Source: an uncultured Prevotella sp. (GTDB lineage Bacteria > Bacteroidota > Bacteroidia > Bacteroidales > Bacteroidaceae). Taken from it: a DNA stretch of 64,000 nucleotides. Position 1 is the first letter of the stretch, and the number at the start of each line of letters is the position of its first letter. The position numbers and the translations under genes were made by a program. Shown in pieces: positions 42,120-50,310 of this stretch. Where the stretch lies: the NCBI GenBank assembly GCA_938028745.1, contig CALIZL010000038.1, positions 1 to 64,000 of the forward strand. The letters are read 5' to 3'. The notes beneath the pieces were generated by a model. That model worked only from the letters and a program-made list of their open reading frames with translations, was not told the DNA's origin and made no database searches.

Positions 42120-43241
42120 TTACCTCTTATTGCCAGGATTGGTGTTAAACAAATCTCCCATCAGTTCAATATGTCCCTTCTCCTTAATAAATAGCAGGTC
42201 TCTAACGATGTCGTCGGCATAGTCTTTAATATCTTCGAACGAGATGAGTTGGCGAAGCTTTTTTATTGCTTTATCCCAAGACTGTACGGTGATGTCGTTT
42301 TCTTTCATTTCCTTTTGCATCAAATCGGCCATCTTCTTTATTCCCTGCAAGCGTTCAGAATTGTCTTGCAGAATGGAGAGCATGGTTGGAGTATGCTCGA
42401 GCGTAATCTTTTCCAGTATCATTGCCCGCATTCCTTCACTCATTGGAATGCGTTTGCTACTGTTCTGGTTCTTGTGGGTGTACAAGGTGAACTTGTAACC
42501 CGAATCCATGATGACATTTACGGTATTGGCTTGTGGCCAAAGTTCAAATGCATTGACATCCCTCATGAAGAATTCGTCGTCTTTTGATAACACCTTAATC
42601 GTGTCGAAAACTTCCGAAACCCACGTGTCAACAAAGTCAGCAAAAGACTTAAACCGCGGATAGAATGTCCTAATGCTATTCTCTATTACTCCGTTTTCAT
42701 CCTTTTGTTTCTTAAAAATGCCTGCAATCAGTTTGATTGAGAATTGTGCAGGCCTATCTTGCGTGCTCAATCTTAATATAAAAGCCTTTCTTAGGTCTTC
42801 CTTGGTTATAATTGTGACATCACCAGATTCGGTCATTGTCTCTATCTCTTCTACTTCCTTATCTAGTTCTTCGTCTGCAACTGACACTTCTTCCGTATTG
42901 ACTTTATCGGAATATTGTTTTCTTAGGAACTTGAGATATTGTTTTAAAGCACTACATCCATTATTTAATTCCTTGGCTGACATAAGGGTTTCGTCTTTGA
43001 GACTTTTTGTCTCTTCAGCAGTTTCCAGAATGCTTTGAAGAAGTGCTAAGGTTTTACTTGTACGGCTAGCCAAACTGTTTTTAAGATCTGCTATTATGCC
43101 TTTATAGGGCGTTTTACTGATGAGATCTCTGTCTGTAGCTTTAATGTAGCTAACGTAGCTTGTCGCGGTGTTTTCCTGCAAGCCTGCATCTTTTACGAGA
43201 TATTTTTTAAACTCGTCTGCTTTGAATAATTCTGTATTCAT
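42120..43241 (-). CDS. Unknown 373-aa protein of an accessory island
   Basis: Not recognised. Residues 1-35 (FKKYLVKDAGLQENTATSYV) resemble the SAM-like N-terminal core-binding domain of tyrosine recombinases, but no catalytic Arg-His-Arg-Tyr region follows. A coiled-coil acidic stretch (VADEELDKEVEEIETMTESG) lies around 125-145. The second half is a soluble mixed domain with LWPQANTVNVIMDSGYKFTL and SSKRIPMSEGMRAMILEKIT. Lower GC than neighbours and a promoter leader with a nine-base homopolymer suggest an accessory, possibly phase-variable gene, perhaps for DNA defence. Function is open. Confidence 0.6.
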   Translation of the reverse strand: MNTELFKADEFKKYLVKDAGLQENTATSYVSYIKATDRDLISKTPYKGIIADLKNSLASRTSKTLALLQSILETAEETKSLKDETLMSAKELNNGCSALKQYLKFLRKQYSDKVNTEEVSVADEELDKEVEEIETMTESGDVTIITKEDLRKAFILRLSTQDRPAQFSIKLIAGIFKKQKDENGVIENSIRTFYPRFKSFADFVDTWVSEVFDTIKVLSKDDEFFMRDVNAFELWPQANTVNVIMDSGYKFTLYTHKNQNSSKRIPMSEGMRAMILEKITLEHTPTMLSILQDNSERLQGIKKMADLMQKEMKENDITVQSWDKAIKKLRQLISFEDIKDYADDIVRDLLFIKEKGHIELMGDLFNTNPGNKR

Positions 43242-43257
43242 TTCTTTGATATTATTA

Positions 43258-43266
43258 GGGGGGGGG
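43258..43266 (-). repeat. Nine-base homopolymer (C9 in mRNA) in the 5' leader
   Basis: G9 on the plus strand lies 17-25 nt upstream of the start codon of the 373-aa gene and downstream of its promoter. Homopolymeric G/C tracts of this length are prone to slipped-strand changes. No other comparable G tract was noticed in the window. Confidence 0.85.
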
Positions 43267-43378
43267 TAATTAATAATCTTAGTTTTGTAGAAGTTTCTTG
43301 TGTGGCAATGAATTTACCAGTAATACCAGTGTTTGTGCGTTGGCATTGTTCTTCTATGGATAATTTAAGATTTATAAT

Positions 43379-43411
43379 GCAAATATAGCTCTTTTGTTAA
43401 TATTTTCCAAA
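43379..43411 (-). promoter_or_regulatory. Promoter of the 373-aa gene
   Basis: On the minus strand TTTG (43411-43408), 20 bp, TATATTTGC (43387-43379): a perfect consensus, with a leader of about 130 nt that contains the homopolymer tract. Confidence 0.8.
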
Positions 43412-43419
43412 TTTGTTCG

Positions 43420-43583
43420 GTTTTATTTATCGTGTGATGATATTTCTAATGTAGGTATTCTACAAGGAGAGAGCACAAATGTTGTTTTCGTTCGTGCAAA
43501 ATGTTGAAGGATAAATCGGCACAATTTGCTTATATCTAAACGAATAACTAGTGTTGATTTCTTTAAACAGTGCTGGCATTATA
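43420..43583. other. Gene-free stretch upstream of the second palindrome array
   Basis: AT-rich sequence with no supported gene or site between the 373-aa gene promoter and the array at 43584. Confidence 0.4.
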
Positions 43584-43690
43584 CTACAAGGCCTTTTGTA
43601 CGGCCACTACAAGTGTTTTGTACGGACACTACAAGCGGCTTGTAGCCCCACTACAAGCCGCTTGTAGCAGCAGTACAAAAGGCTTTGTAT
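43584..43690 (-). repeat. Array of five 17-18-bp palindromes, period 22 bp (copy 2)
   Basis: Palindromes start at 43584, 43607, 43629, 43651 and 43673; the perfect central ones are CTACAAGCGGCTTGTAG and CTACAAGCCGCTTGTAG. The 5-bp spacers end in CA, the complement of the TG-starting spacers of copy 1, so the array is inverted relative to 5077-5183. Both copies have five units, with 18-bp outer members. It lies immediately 3' of the macro-like gene. Confidence 0.9.
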
Positions 43691-43732
43691 TGTTGTTATA
43701 CAATGTTAATGCCTCCTTAACCGCTGGTTAAT

Positions 43733-44125
43733 TCACTCCGTTTGTTCAAGCACGTCAGCAAATGTCTTGGGTAGAACGATGTTGGTTAGTGCGATTGCGT
43801 TTTGAAACAATGGGGCAATATCCCCATCTGTAAAACCTGCAATGCCACAACCAATCCTTGTAACTAAGAATGTGTACTCGGGGTGCTTGCTTGCAAAGCC
43901 AATGAACTTGTCTACAAATGGGCGTATTGTTTCTACTCCGCCTTCCATTGTCGGGATGGCATAGCTTTGACCTTGCAGTCCGTCTCCTTGTCCCCATACC
44001 GCACCAAACTTATTGAGTGCCATGCGTGCGGCACCTCCGCCATGATAGCCTTGAATGTTGCTGCCAAACACAAATATCTCGTTTGGGGCGAGTGTTGTTA
44101 TTTGCTCTTCTGTGTATCGTTTCAT
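43733..44125 (-). CDS. Macro-domain-like protein (A1S_2505-type)
   Basis: 130-aa single-domain protein. The ATG at 44125 (MKRYTEEQITTLAPNEIFVF) is the conserved start. FGSNIQGYHGGGAARMALNK carries the glycine-rich loop, GAVWGQGDGLQGQSYAIPT the central region and FLVTRIGCGIAGFTDGDIAP the second loop of this small macro-like family, often annotated as phage-like A1S_2505 protein. Relatives occur in phage and accessory regions and may bind or hydrolyse ADP-ribose derivatives. Neighbours (palindrome array, unknown gene with G9 tract) support an accessory island. Confidence 0.75.
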   Translation of the reverse strand: MKRYTEEQITTLAPNEIFVFGSNIQGYHGGGAARMALNKFGAVWGQGDGLQGQSYAIPTMEGGVETIRPFVDKFIGFASKHPEYTFLVTRIGCGIAGFTDGDIAPLFQNAIALTNIVLPKTFADVLEQTE

Positions 44126-44186
44126 CTTGTTTCCCTTTCTTTTAGGTTTCACGTCTATGATATGCTTTAAGTCCTTTATCTTATTG

Positions 44187-44218
44187 GCAAAGTTACGCCT
44201 ATTTCGCTTACGATGCAA
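44187..44218 (-). promoter_or_regulatory. Promoter of the macro-like gene
   Basis: On the minus strand TTG (44218-44216), 20 bp, TAACTTTGC (44195-44187). Confidence 0.75.
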
Positions 44219-44219
44219 T

Positions 44220-44515
44220 AGCTTGAAGGCTTTTTCCCACGGTATGTAACTAACTATCTTTTAAGAAACTATTGTACAAACGGATAGTGGGTTGTTGTTC
44301 GTGGAATGGGCATGTAGCGAATGTGCTTTCATCATTCATGGTCGTCTTGCACGCCATTATATTAATAAGAAAGTATGCTTGTTGGTGAAGAAAACTCCAT
44401 TTTAAACGTGGCATACCCCTTGAATAACCGCTGGAACGCGTGCAAAGAGGTAGGCACTATTTTAAGAATTTGGCGTTTACAAATAGTGTGGTAGGTCATT
44501 ATTCTTAGCGTAAAA
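44220..44515. other. Gene-free stretch upstream of the DUF1573 gene
   Basis: No gene, repeat or structured RNA was recognised between the divergent promoters of the macro-like and DUF1573 genes. Confidence 0.4.
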
Positions 44516-44548
44516 TTTGTTTTTCTCCGTATATAGCGTTAACTTTGC
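44516..44548 (+). promoter_or_regulatory. Promoter of the DUF1573 gene
   Basis: TTTG (44516-44519), 20 bp, TAACTTTGC (44540-44548). This is a perfect consensus with a leader of about 115 nt. Confidence 0.85.
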
Positions 44549-44667
44549 AAAGTCGTTAGGAAGAAAACCCCAGCGATTTTTGCCAGTTTAGTTGTGTCTT
44601 GTGCACGGCGAGGGCAGGGTGGGGTAGCACTTTCGCGTGATACTCATTATTATTAAAAGATAAGGAT

Positions 44668-45057
44668 ATGAAGAAATTGGTATTGCTTTCAATGATGCTT
44701 TTCGCATTTGTTGGATTTGCTGTGGCACAGCAACAGGCAGAAATTAAATTTGATAAGATTACCCATAACTTTGGTTCTTTCAGTGAAAAGAACCCTGTTC
44801 AGGAATGCACCTTCACCTTTACCAATGTGGGTAAGACCCCCCTTGTCATCAACGAGGCCACGGCTAGCTGTGGTTGCACTGTCCCCTCCTATCCCAAAAC
44901 GCCTATTAAGCCAGGCGAGAAGGGCGAAGTGAAAGTGGTATATAACGGCAAGAACATGTTTCCTGGCCACTTTAAGAAAACCATTACCATCCGTACCAAC
45001 GGCGTTACAGAAATGACACGCATCTATGTGGAGGGTGTTATGGAAGAGGCGAAGTAA
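44668..45057 (+). CDS. DUF1573-domain exported protein
   Basis: 129-aa secreted protein: signal peptide (MKKLVLLSMMLFAFVGFAVA) then one DUF1573 immunoglobulin-like domain (FDKITHNFGSFSEKNPVQEC, FTNVGKTPLVINEATASCGC, PGHFKKTITIRTNG). The paired cysteines in ASCGCTVP are characteristic. The family is abundant in Bacteroidetes envelopes; function is unknown but the fold resembles ASH/HYDIN domains. It is monocistronic, with its terminator fused to the next promoter. Confidence 0.9.
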   Translation: MKKLVLLSMMLFAFVGFAVAQQQAEIKFDKITHNFGSFSEKNPVQECTFTFTNVGKTPLVINEATASCGCTVPSYPKTPIKPGEKGEVKVVYNGKNMFPGHFKKTITIRTNGVTEMTRIYVEGVMEEAK

Positions 45058-45283
45058 CTAAACGACAGACGAACGTTTTCGTTAAGCCAAATGAACGATG
45101 TCGAGCTTGCTCGAACATTGTCATGGCGAGAATTGGAAATCGCCGACACGGAGCTTTGAGCGAAGTGGAAAGGCAAAACGCACTTTTCAAGGAACGAAAA
45201 AGAATGAAATTGGTAGGCTATAAAACGCTACACGAACAAAGATTGTTCTGTAAGCGAATTTTATGCGATTAGCCCTAAATTAT

Positions 45284-45319
45284 AAGGTGTTTAAAGCGCG
45301 GCTTTAAGCACCTTTTTTT
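45284..45319 (+). terminator. Terminator of the DUF1573 gene, abutting the nrnA promoter
   Basis: Stem AAGGTGTTTAAAGC / GCTTTAAGCACCTT with seven Ts. It ends 2 nt before the -7 element of the next gene, so its stem occupies the -33 region. Confidence 0.85.
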
Positions 45320-45320
45320 G

Positions 45321-45329
45321 TAACTTTGC
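45321..45329 (+). promoter_or_regulatory. -7 element TAACTTTGC of nrnA
   Basis: It ends 6 nt before the ATG, so the transcript should be leaderless or nearly so. Confidence 0.75.
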
Positions 45330-45335
45330 AGCATT

Positions 45336-46373
45336 ATGCAACTCGAAATACTCTCACAGTCCGATTCTAATACCTTGAACGGATTGATACAAGCAGCACG
45401 CAACATCGTGGTTTGCTGCCATAAGTCGCCCGATGGAGATGCTATCGGCTCTTCGTTGGCGTGGGCCGAATACCTGCGACAAGTGGGTAAGGATCCTCTC
45501 ATCATCGTTCCCGATGCCTTTCCCGATTTCCTTAAATGGCTGCCAGGCGTTGAAAGGGTGATGCGCTACGACAAACACACCGCCGTTTGCAAGGAACGCA
45601 TTGCCGATGCCGACCTTGTTTTCTGCCTAGACTTTAACGCAACGAACCGCGTTGACGACATGCAGCACGCCTTGGAGACGACAACGGCGCAACGAGTTGT
45701 GTTCGATCATCACCTAAACCCACAGATGGATGCCCGTTTGATGGTGTCGTTGCCACAGATGAGCAGCACCTGCGAAATCGTGTTCCGCATCGTTTGGCAG
45801 CTCGGAGGTTTTGAGATGTTCAGTAGGCAGGCCGCCATTGCCGTGTATTGTGGTATGATGACCGACACGGGAGGCTTTACTTATAACTCCACTCGCCCCG
45901 AAATATATGTCATTATCGGGCATTTGCTGACCAAAGGATTTGATAAAGATAAGGTTTACCGCAATGTTTACAACAATTATAGCTCGTGGGCCATTCGTTT
46001 TCGTGGCTATCTGATGAGCCAAAAACTCAATGTGCTGAACGAACTTAACGCCTCGTACTTCTGCATTACGCGCCAAGACATGAAGAATTTTCATTTCGTT
46101 AAGGGCGATGCCGAAGGGCTTGTTAACGAGCCTTTGCGCATAAAAGGGCAGAAATTGGTTATATCGTTGCGCGAAGATACCGACAAAGACAACCTCATCT
46201 TGGTGAGCTTGCGTTCGGTAGACGACTTTCCTTGCAACGAGATGGCGGAACGTTTCTTCAACGGAGGCGGCCACCTCAATGCTAGTGGAGGTAAGCTTTT
46301 CTGCTCGATGAGCGAGGCCGAGCGCGTTGTTCGCGATGCCATCCTGACCTATTCAGACCGCTTACGGGCTTAA
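45336..46373 (+). CDS. nrnA: DHH-family phosphoesterase (NrnA-like oligoribonuclease/pAp phosphatase)
   Basis: 345-aa two-domain enzyme that degrades short oligoribonucleotides and may hydrolyse pAp. Metal motifs: SPDGDAIGSS (Asp33, Asp35), CLDFNATNRVDDM, and the DHH triad in VFDHHLNPQMD. The DHHA1 substrate domain ends with FFNGGGHLNASGGKLF. Length is normal. The start codon is only 6 nt beyond the -7 element. Confidence 0.92.
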   Translation: MQLEILSQSDSNTLNGLIQAARNIVVCCHKSPDGDAIGSSLAWAEYLRQVGKDPLIIVPDAFPDFLKWLPGVERVMRYDKHTAVCKERIADADLVFCLDFNATNRVDDMQHALETTTAQRVVFDHHLNPQMDARLMVSLPQMSSTCEIVFRIVWQLGGFEMFSRQAAIAVYCGMMTDTGGFTYNSTRPEIYVIIGHLLTKGFDKDKVYRNVYNNYSSWAIRFRGYLMSQKLNVLNELNASYFCITRQDMKNFHFVKGDAEGLVNEPLRIKGQKLVISLREDTDKDNLILVSLRSVDDFPCNEMAERFFNGGGHLNASGGKLFCSMSEAERVVRDAILTYSDRLRA

Positions 46374-46522
46374 CCAACATTGTTTTCGGAGCTTTGATGC
46401 AGCCTAAAATTGCTTCATACAACATGCGAAAAACATCGGCAGAAAGCCTGGTGTGTCGGCCAACAGAAGTGTAAAAAACCAAAAATACAAGGCTGTACAT
46501 CTGCAAAACGTAATATTTTTAT

Positions 46523-46531
46523 TATCTTTGC
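46523..46531 (+). promoter_or_regulatory. -7 element TATCTTTGC upstream of the DUF4827 gene
   Basis: Consensus -7 element 92 nt before the chosen start. The -33 region is weak. Confidence 0.55.
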
Positions 46532-46623
46532 AGCATTGTGGACGAAGTTCAGCCCATGTTCTTGCTGGGGCAGAAGGCTGTAATGGCAGTTCGCAACCTC
46601 AACATATAAAACTTAAACGACGA

Positions 46624-47271
46624 ATGAAGAAATTGTTCTTTTCCCTTTTCCTCTTGGCAGGTGCACTCTCGTGGCAATCGTGTAGTAGATACGAAACCTA
46701 TGCCGACCAAGTGGAATCGGAACGAAACGCCATCAACAATTACATCACGAAGAAGCACATCAAGGTTATTAGCGAAAACGAATTTGTGGCAAACGGTGAG
46801 ACTACCGACACGGCTAAGAACGAATATGTGCTCTTTGAGAGTTCGGGCGTGTACATGCAAATCGTACATAAGGGTGCTGGTAAGAAGATAGAGAAGGGTC
46901 AACGCATGAACGTGACGTGCAGGTTCAGCGAAAGAAACTTGCTTACCGATAGTCTTGAACTGTCTAGTTTCGTTCCGCGATTTAGCGCTTGGCTTGATCG
47001 GATGGACGTAACAAACACTTCTGGCACCTTCACTGCAAGCTTTAATAGTAAGAGTGGGCTGATGTACGTGGCACGCCAGCGCACCAATGGCACGGCAGTT
47101 CCTTCGGGTTGGCTCACGCCTTTCAGCTATATCTTGCTCGATAGGCTTTCTTCTTCCGAAGATGCAGGTGCTCGTGTTCGCTTAATCGTGCCTCACGACC
47201 GAGGTCATGGCGCCGCAGTGAATGGCGTGATACCTTATTTTTATGAGTTAGAATTGAGCAAGGCAAGATAA
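46624..47271 (+). CDS. DUF4827-family lipoprotein, FKBP-like fold
   Basis: 215-aa lipoprotein: MKKLFFSLFLLAGALSWQSC supplies the signal and lipid Cys20; this start (46624) was chosen for that reason. The body (ADQVESERNAINNYITKKHI, GVYMQIVHKGAGKKIEKGQR, YVARQRTNGTAVPSGWLTPF) matches DUF4827, a Bacteroidetes family related to FKBP-type peptidyl-prolyl isomerases. It precedes a phosphohexomutase gene by 15 nt, probably in one transcript. Confidence 0.85.
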   Translation: MKKLFFSLFLLAGALSWQSCSRYETYADQVESERNAINNYITKKHIKVISENEFVANGETTDTAKNEYVLFESSGVYMQIVHKGAGKKIEKGQRMNVTCRFSERNLLTDSLELSSFVPRFSAWLDRMDVTNTSGTFTASFNSKSGLMYVARQRTNGTAVPSGWLTPFSYILLDRLSSSEDAGARVRLIVPHDRGHGAAVNGVIPYFYELELSKAR

Positions 47272-47286
47272 AAAACATATTTGGTA

Positions 47287-48672
47287 ATGACACTAATTAA
47301 ATCTATTTCTGGCATCCGCGGCACAATTGGCGGAGGGGTTGGAGACACGCTCAACCCGTTAGACATCGTTAAGTTTACTTCGGCGTATGCCACTTTCATT
47401 CGTCAAAGCATGCCAAAGGGCAACAACACCATCGTTGTTGGCCGCGATGCACGTATTTCTGGCGAGATGGTTAAGAACATTGTGTGTGGTACGCTCATGG
47501 GGATGGGCTTTGATGTACTGAACATCGGGCTGGCCACAACGCCTACTACAGAGTTGGCCGTTACTATGGCAGGAGCCGATGGGGGTATAATTATCACCGC
47601 AAGTCATAATCCGCGCCAATGGAACGCTTTGAAACTGCTCAACAATAAAGGTGAGTTTCTTACGGCCGAAGATGGCGCAGAACTTTTGAAGATAGCCGAT
47701 AAGGGTGACTTTACCTATGCAGACGTAGACCACTTGGGCCATTATCGTGAGGACGATAGTTTCGACCAACACCACATCGACAGCGTGTTGGCATTGAAAT
47801 TAGTTGATGCTGATACCATTCGTAAGGCCGGATTTAAGGTCGTTGTCGATACGGTAAACAGCGTGGGAGGTGTTATTTTGCCCAAACTGCTCGACCAATT
47901 GGGCGTGAAATACACCATGCTCAACGACCAACCAACGGGAGATTTCGCCCATAACCCAGAACCTTTGGAGAAAAATCTCACAGAGATTATGACCGAAGTA
48001 AAGAATGGAAACTACGACATGGGTATCGTTGTTGACCCCGATGTAGACCGTTTGGTATTTATTTGTGAAGACGGAAAGATGTTCGGCGAAGAGTATACGC
48101 TGGTTAGTGTGGCCGACTATGTGCTGTCGAAAGTGCCAGGTAACACCGTGTCTAACCTCAGTTCAACTCGTGCCCTGCGCGATGTTACCCTCAAACATGG
48201 CGGGCAGTACACGGCCGCAGCTGTTGGCGAGGTGAACGTAACCACGCAGATGAAGGCCGTTAATGCGGTTATCGGCGGCGAAGGTAATGGCGGAGTAATC
48301 TATCCAGAGAGCCACTATGGGCGCGATGCTTTGGTTGGTATCGCCCTCTTCCTTAGCAATTTGGCCCACAAGGGCTGCAAGGTAAGTGAGCTGCGTGCCA
48401 CTTATCCCAACTATTTCATCGCCAAAAACCGCATCGACCTCACGCCGTCTACCGATGTAGATGCTATTTTGGAGCGTGTAAAAGAACTGTATAAAGACGA
48501 GCAAGTGAACGATATTGATGGCGTAAAGATAGACTTTGCCGACAAATGGGTGCACTTGCGCAAGAGCAATACCGAGCCTATCATCCGCGTTTACAGCGAG
48601 GCAGCGACGATGGAAGATGCCGATGCAATCGGTAAAAAGCTGATGCAGGTGGTGTACGACATGAGTAAATAG
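47287..48672 (+). CDS. glmM: Phosphoglucosamine mutase-like phosphohexomutase
   Basis: 461-aa alpha-D-phosphohexomutase with four domains. Phosphoserine loop ITASHNP (Ser106), metal loop DPDVDR, sugar-binding loop GGEGNGGVIYPESHYGRDAL, and phosphate-binding RKSNTEPIIRVYSEA near the end. The GEGNGG loop is that of the archaeal/Bacteroidetes branch, for which glucosamine-phosphate and mannose-phosphate activities are hard to separate by sequence. Role in UDP-GlcNAc synthesis is the default view. The ATG at 47287 is preferred over an upstream in-frame TTG. Confidence 0.88.
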   Translation: MTLIKSISGIRGTIGGGVGDTLNPLDIVKFTSAYATFIRQSMPKGNNTIVVGRDARISGEMVKNIVCGTLMGMGFDVLNIGLATTPTTELAVTMAGADGGIIITASHNPRQWNALKLLNNKGEFLTAEDGAELLKIADKGDFTYADVDHLGHYREDDSFDQHHIDSVLALKLVDADTIRKAGFKVVVDTVNSVGGVILPKLLDQLGVKYTMLNDQPTGDFAHNPEPLEKNLTEIMTEVKNGNYDMGIVVDPDVDRLVFICEDGKMFGEEYTLVSVADYVLSKVPGNTVSNLSSTRALRDVTLKHGGQYTAAAVGEVNVTTQMKAVNAVIGGEGNGGVIYPESHYGRDALVGIALFLSNLAHKGCKVSELRATYPNYFIAKNRIDLTPSTDVDAILERVKELYKDEQVNDIDGVKIDFADKWVHLRKSNTEPIIRVYSEAATMEDADAIGKKLMQVVYDMSK

Positions 48673-48757
48673 CCCAAACAAGGTTTTGAGAACTTACGCA
48701 TCGAAACGGGTTGCGCACATCTAATAACCCGTCTGCGGTTCGGAAAGTAAGTTATAT

Positions 48758-48832
48758 AAACGCCGCTTTCACTCTTCATGGCATGCAGCCTGTTTTAGGT
48801 ACGCGTTGCGGAAGGGCGAAAGCGGCGTTTTT
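48758..48832 (+). terminator. Terminator of the glmM transcript
   Basis: Perfect 13-bp stem AAACGCCGCTTTC / GAAAGCGGCGTTT with a long 47-nt loop and a final TTTTT. Confidence 0.75.
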
Positions 48833-49052
48833 GTGTATGTATTAGGCATGTGTATCGTTGCACGAACGATGACAATGTGTGCAGCGAACCACATAAACCT
48901 CTCTCGATACGTCGTATTTTCTGCTCAATTCGCAACCTTTGTTTATGCCCCAGTCATTGGTCGTCAGCCACAACTTATCGTGTTTTGTACGCATTATCTT
49001 CTTTCCAAAGTTCAAAAACTACCCTCTAATCTCCTGAAATTAAGACCATAAA
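48833..49052. other. Gene-free stretch before the 207-aa hypothetical gene
   Basis: No supported gene or repeat between the glmM terminator and the next promoter. Confidence 0.4.
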
Positions 49053-49084
49053 TTGCTGTTTCCCCTTTTTTTTCGTACTTTTGC
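49053..49084 (+). promoter_or_regulatory. Promoter of the 207-aa hypothetical gene
   Basis: TTG (49053-49055), 20 bp, TACTTTTGC (49076-49084), with a leader of about 95 nt. Confidence 0.7.
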
Positions 49085-49183
49085 AGCTAGTATTCGCTCC
49101 ACTCGTGGCATTCATCTCGTGTCTAAGGCATGAGAGATAGAGGGAGCAAAACATCTATTTACATTATTCGAAACAAAACAATT

Positions 49184-49807
49184 ATGGGATTATTTTCCTC
49201 AATATTCAAAAGACAAGCCGACAAATCGAAGTCGGGTGGCATGGAAGACTACATGACTCTGGTGCGAGTTTACTTCCAGGCAACCCTCGCAGCCAACTTG
49301 GGTATAACCAATTTGGCCATGCTTCCCGATTTGAGAACGTACAAAACAACCTTGCGCATACCAACGCAGAACAACAAGTTGGGCCTTGGTGAAAAGGCGC
49401 ATTGCCGCAAGATGTTGAAAGAACTGTATAAAACCGACGAGGGTTTCTTTAAGGAAATAGATGCCAGCATCAGGAAAAACTGCCACAAGCTGCAAGATGT
49501 GCAGGTGTACTTGATACAATTTCAGAACTTCACACAAGACCTCATGATGCTCATGGGCAATCTCATGAAGTTTAAGTTGCGTCTGCCCTCGTTCTTCAAG
49601 AAGGCCATTTACACCATGACGCAACGCACCATCAACGACATTTTCAACAAGAACGACTTTTCGGATGCAGGTGTGTTGAAAACCGTTGCCTCCATCAGGC
49701 AATATAATAAAAGGCTTGGATTTAGCCAAAAGTGGGTAACAGACTTCGTCTTCCAAGTGGTAATGCTGGCCAAGAAAGAGCCGCGCCCCGACGAAAAAAC
49801 CAAGTAG
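49184..49807 (+). CDS. Conserved hypothetical protein
   Basis: 207-aa basic, helical, soluble protein. The ATG at 49184 (MGLFSSIFKRQADKSKSGGM) was preferred because upstream in-frame codons are atypical. There are no known motifs; blocks such as LYKTDEGFFKEIDASIRKNC and MMLMGNLMKFKLRLPSFFKK suggest an all-alpha fold, possibly membrane-peripheral. Monocistronic. Function unknown. Confidence 0.65.
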   Translation: MGLFSSIFKRQADKSKSGGMEDYMTLVRVYFQATLAANLGITNLAMLPDLRTYKTTLRIPTQNNKLGLGEKAHCRKMLKELYKTDEGFFKEIDASIRKNCHKLQDVQVYLIQFQNFTQDLMMLMGNLMKFKLRLPSFFKKAIYTMTQRTINDIFNKNDFSDAGVLKTVASIRQYNKRLGFSQKWVTDFVFQVVMLAKKEPRPDEKTK

Positions 49808-49948
49808 GCCGTACTTTCGGGGAAAGAAAAGGGCATTCCTCGCTGTCGTCTTTTGGCTTTCCACGCTCGCATAACGGGGTGTTTACGTGGCATATTAGCT
49901 CATTGATGCAGCTTAATTACATTTTTACAAGATGTAACAGGTTGAAAA

Positions 49949-49981
49949 TTTGCGCCATCCAAATAAATAAGTTAAATTTGT
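49949..49981 (+). promoter_or_regulatory. Promoter of the zapB-like/zapA/rny unit
   Basis: TTTG (49949-49952), 20 bp, TAAATTTGT (49973-49981), only 20 nt before the first ATG. Confidence 0.7.
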
Positions 49982-50001
49982 AGTCAAATTGGTGTTTAAT
50001 T

Positions 50002-50310
50002 ATGGATGCAAACGAATTCACATTGTCGCTGTTTACCACACGGCTGCGCCAGCTACTTCTCCAATATAAAGAATTGGAGAAAAAGAATGCTGAGCTACAG
50101 ACGATGATTGATGAGCGCGATGCCCGAATAAAGGAACTGGACGACAGTTTGCAATCTGTTTACAAGAGCTACGACAGCCTGAAAATGGCTAAGATGGTTG
50201 AAATCACCGACGGCGACATGGAGTCGGCCCAGAAAAGGCTCTCCAAACTCATTAGAGATGTGAACAGATGTATCACACTTCTAAGCGAAAATAGCATTGA
50301 CAATGGCTGA
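50002..50310 (+). CDS. Short coiled-coil protein upstream of zapA (ZapB-like)
   Basis: 102-aa protein dominated by a coiled coil (LQYKELEKKNAELQTMIDER, then ARIKELDDSLQSVYKSYDSL, residues about 14-60) with a short helical tail. The gene overlaps zapA and is the usual partner of it in Bacteroidetes. By analogy with E. coli it could link ZapA/FtsZ at the division ring, but sequence similarity to ZapB is only structural. Confidence 0.7.
   Translation: MDANEFTLSLFTTRLRQLLLQYKELEKKNAELQTMIDERDARIKELDDSLQSVYKSYDSLKMAKMVEITDGDMESAQKRLSKLIRDVNRCITLLSENSIDNG

Noticed and set aside
42120..43241. Tyrosine recombinase or integrase
   Set aside because: Only the N-terminal segment is reminiscent of the core-binding fold; the catalytic Arg-His-Arg-Tyr region is absent.
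45097..45120. Inverted repeat TCGAGC-TT-GCTCGA downstream of the DUF1573 gene
   Set aside because: Short and without a T-run; the real terminator is at 45284-45319. It may be an isolated chance palindrome.
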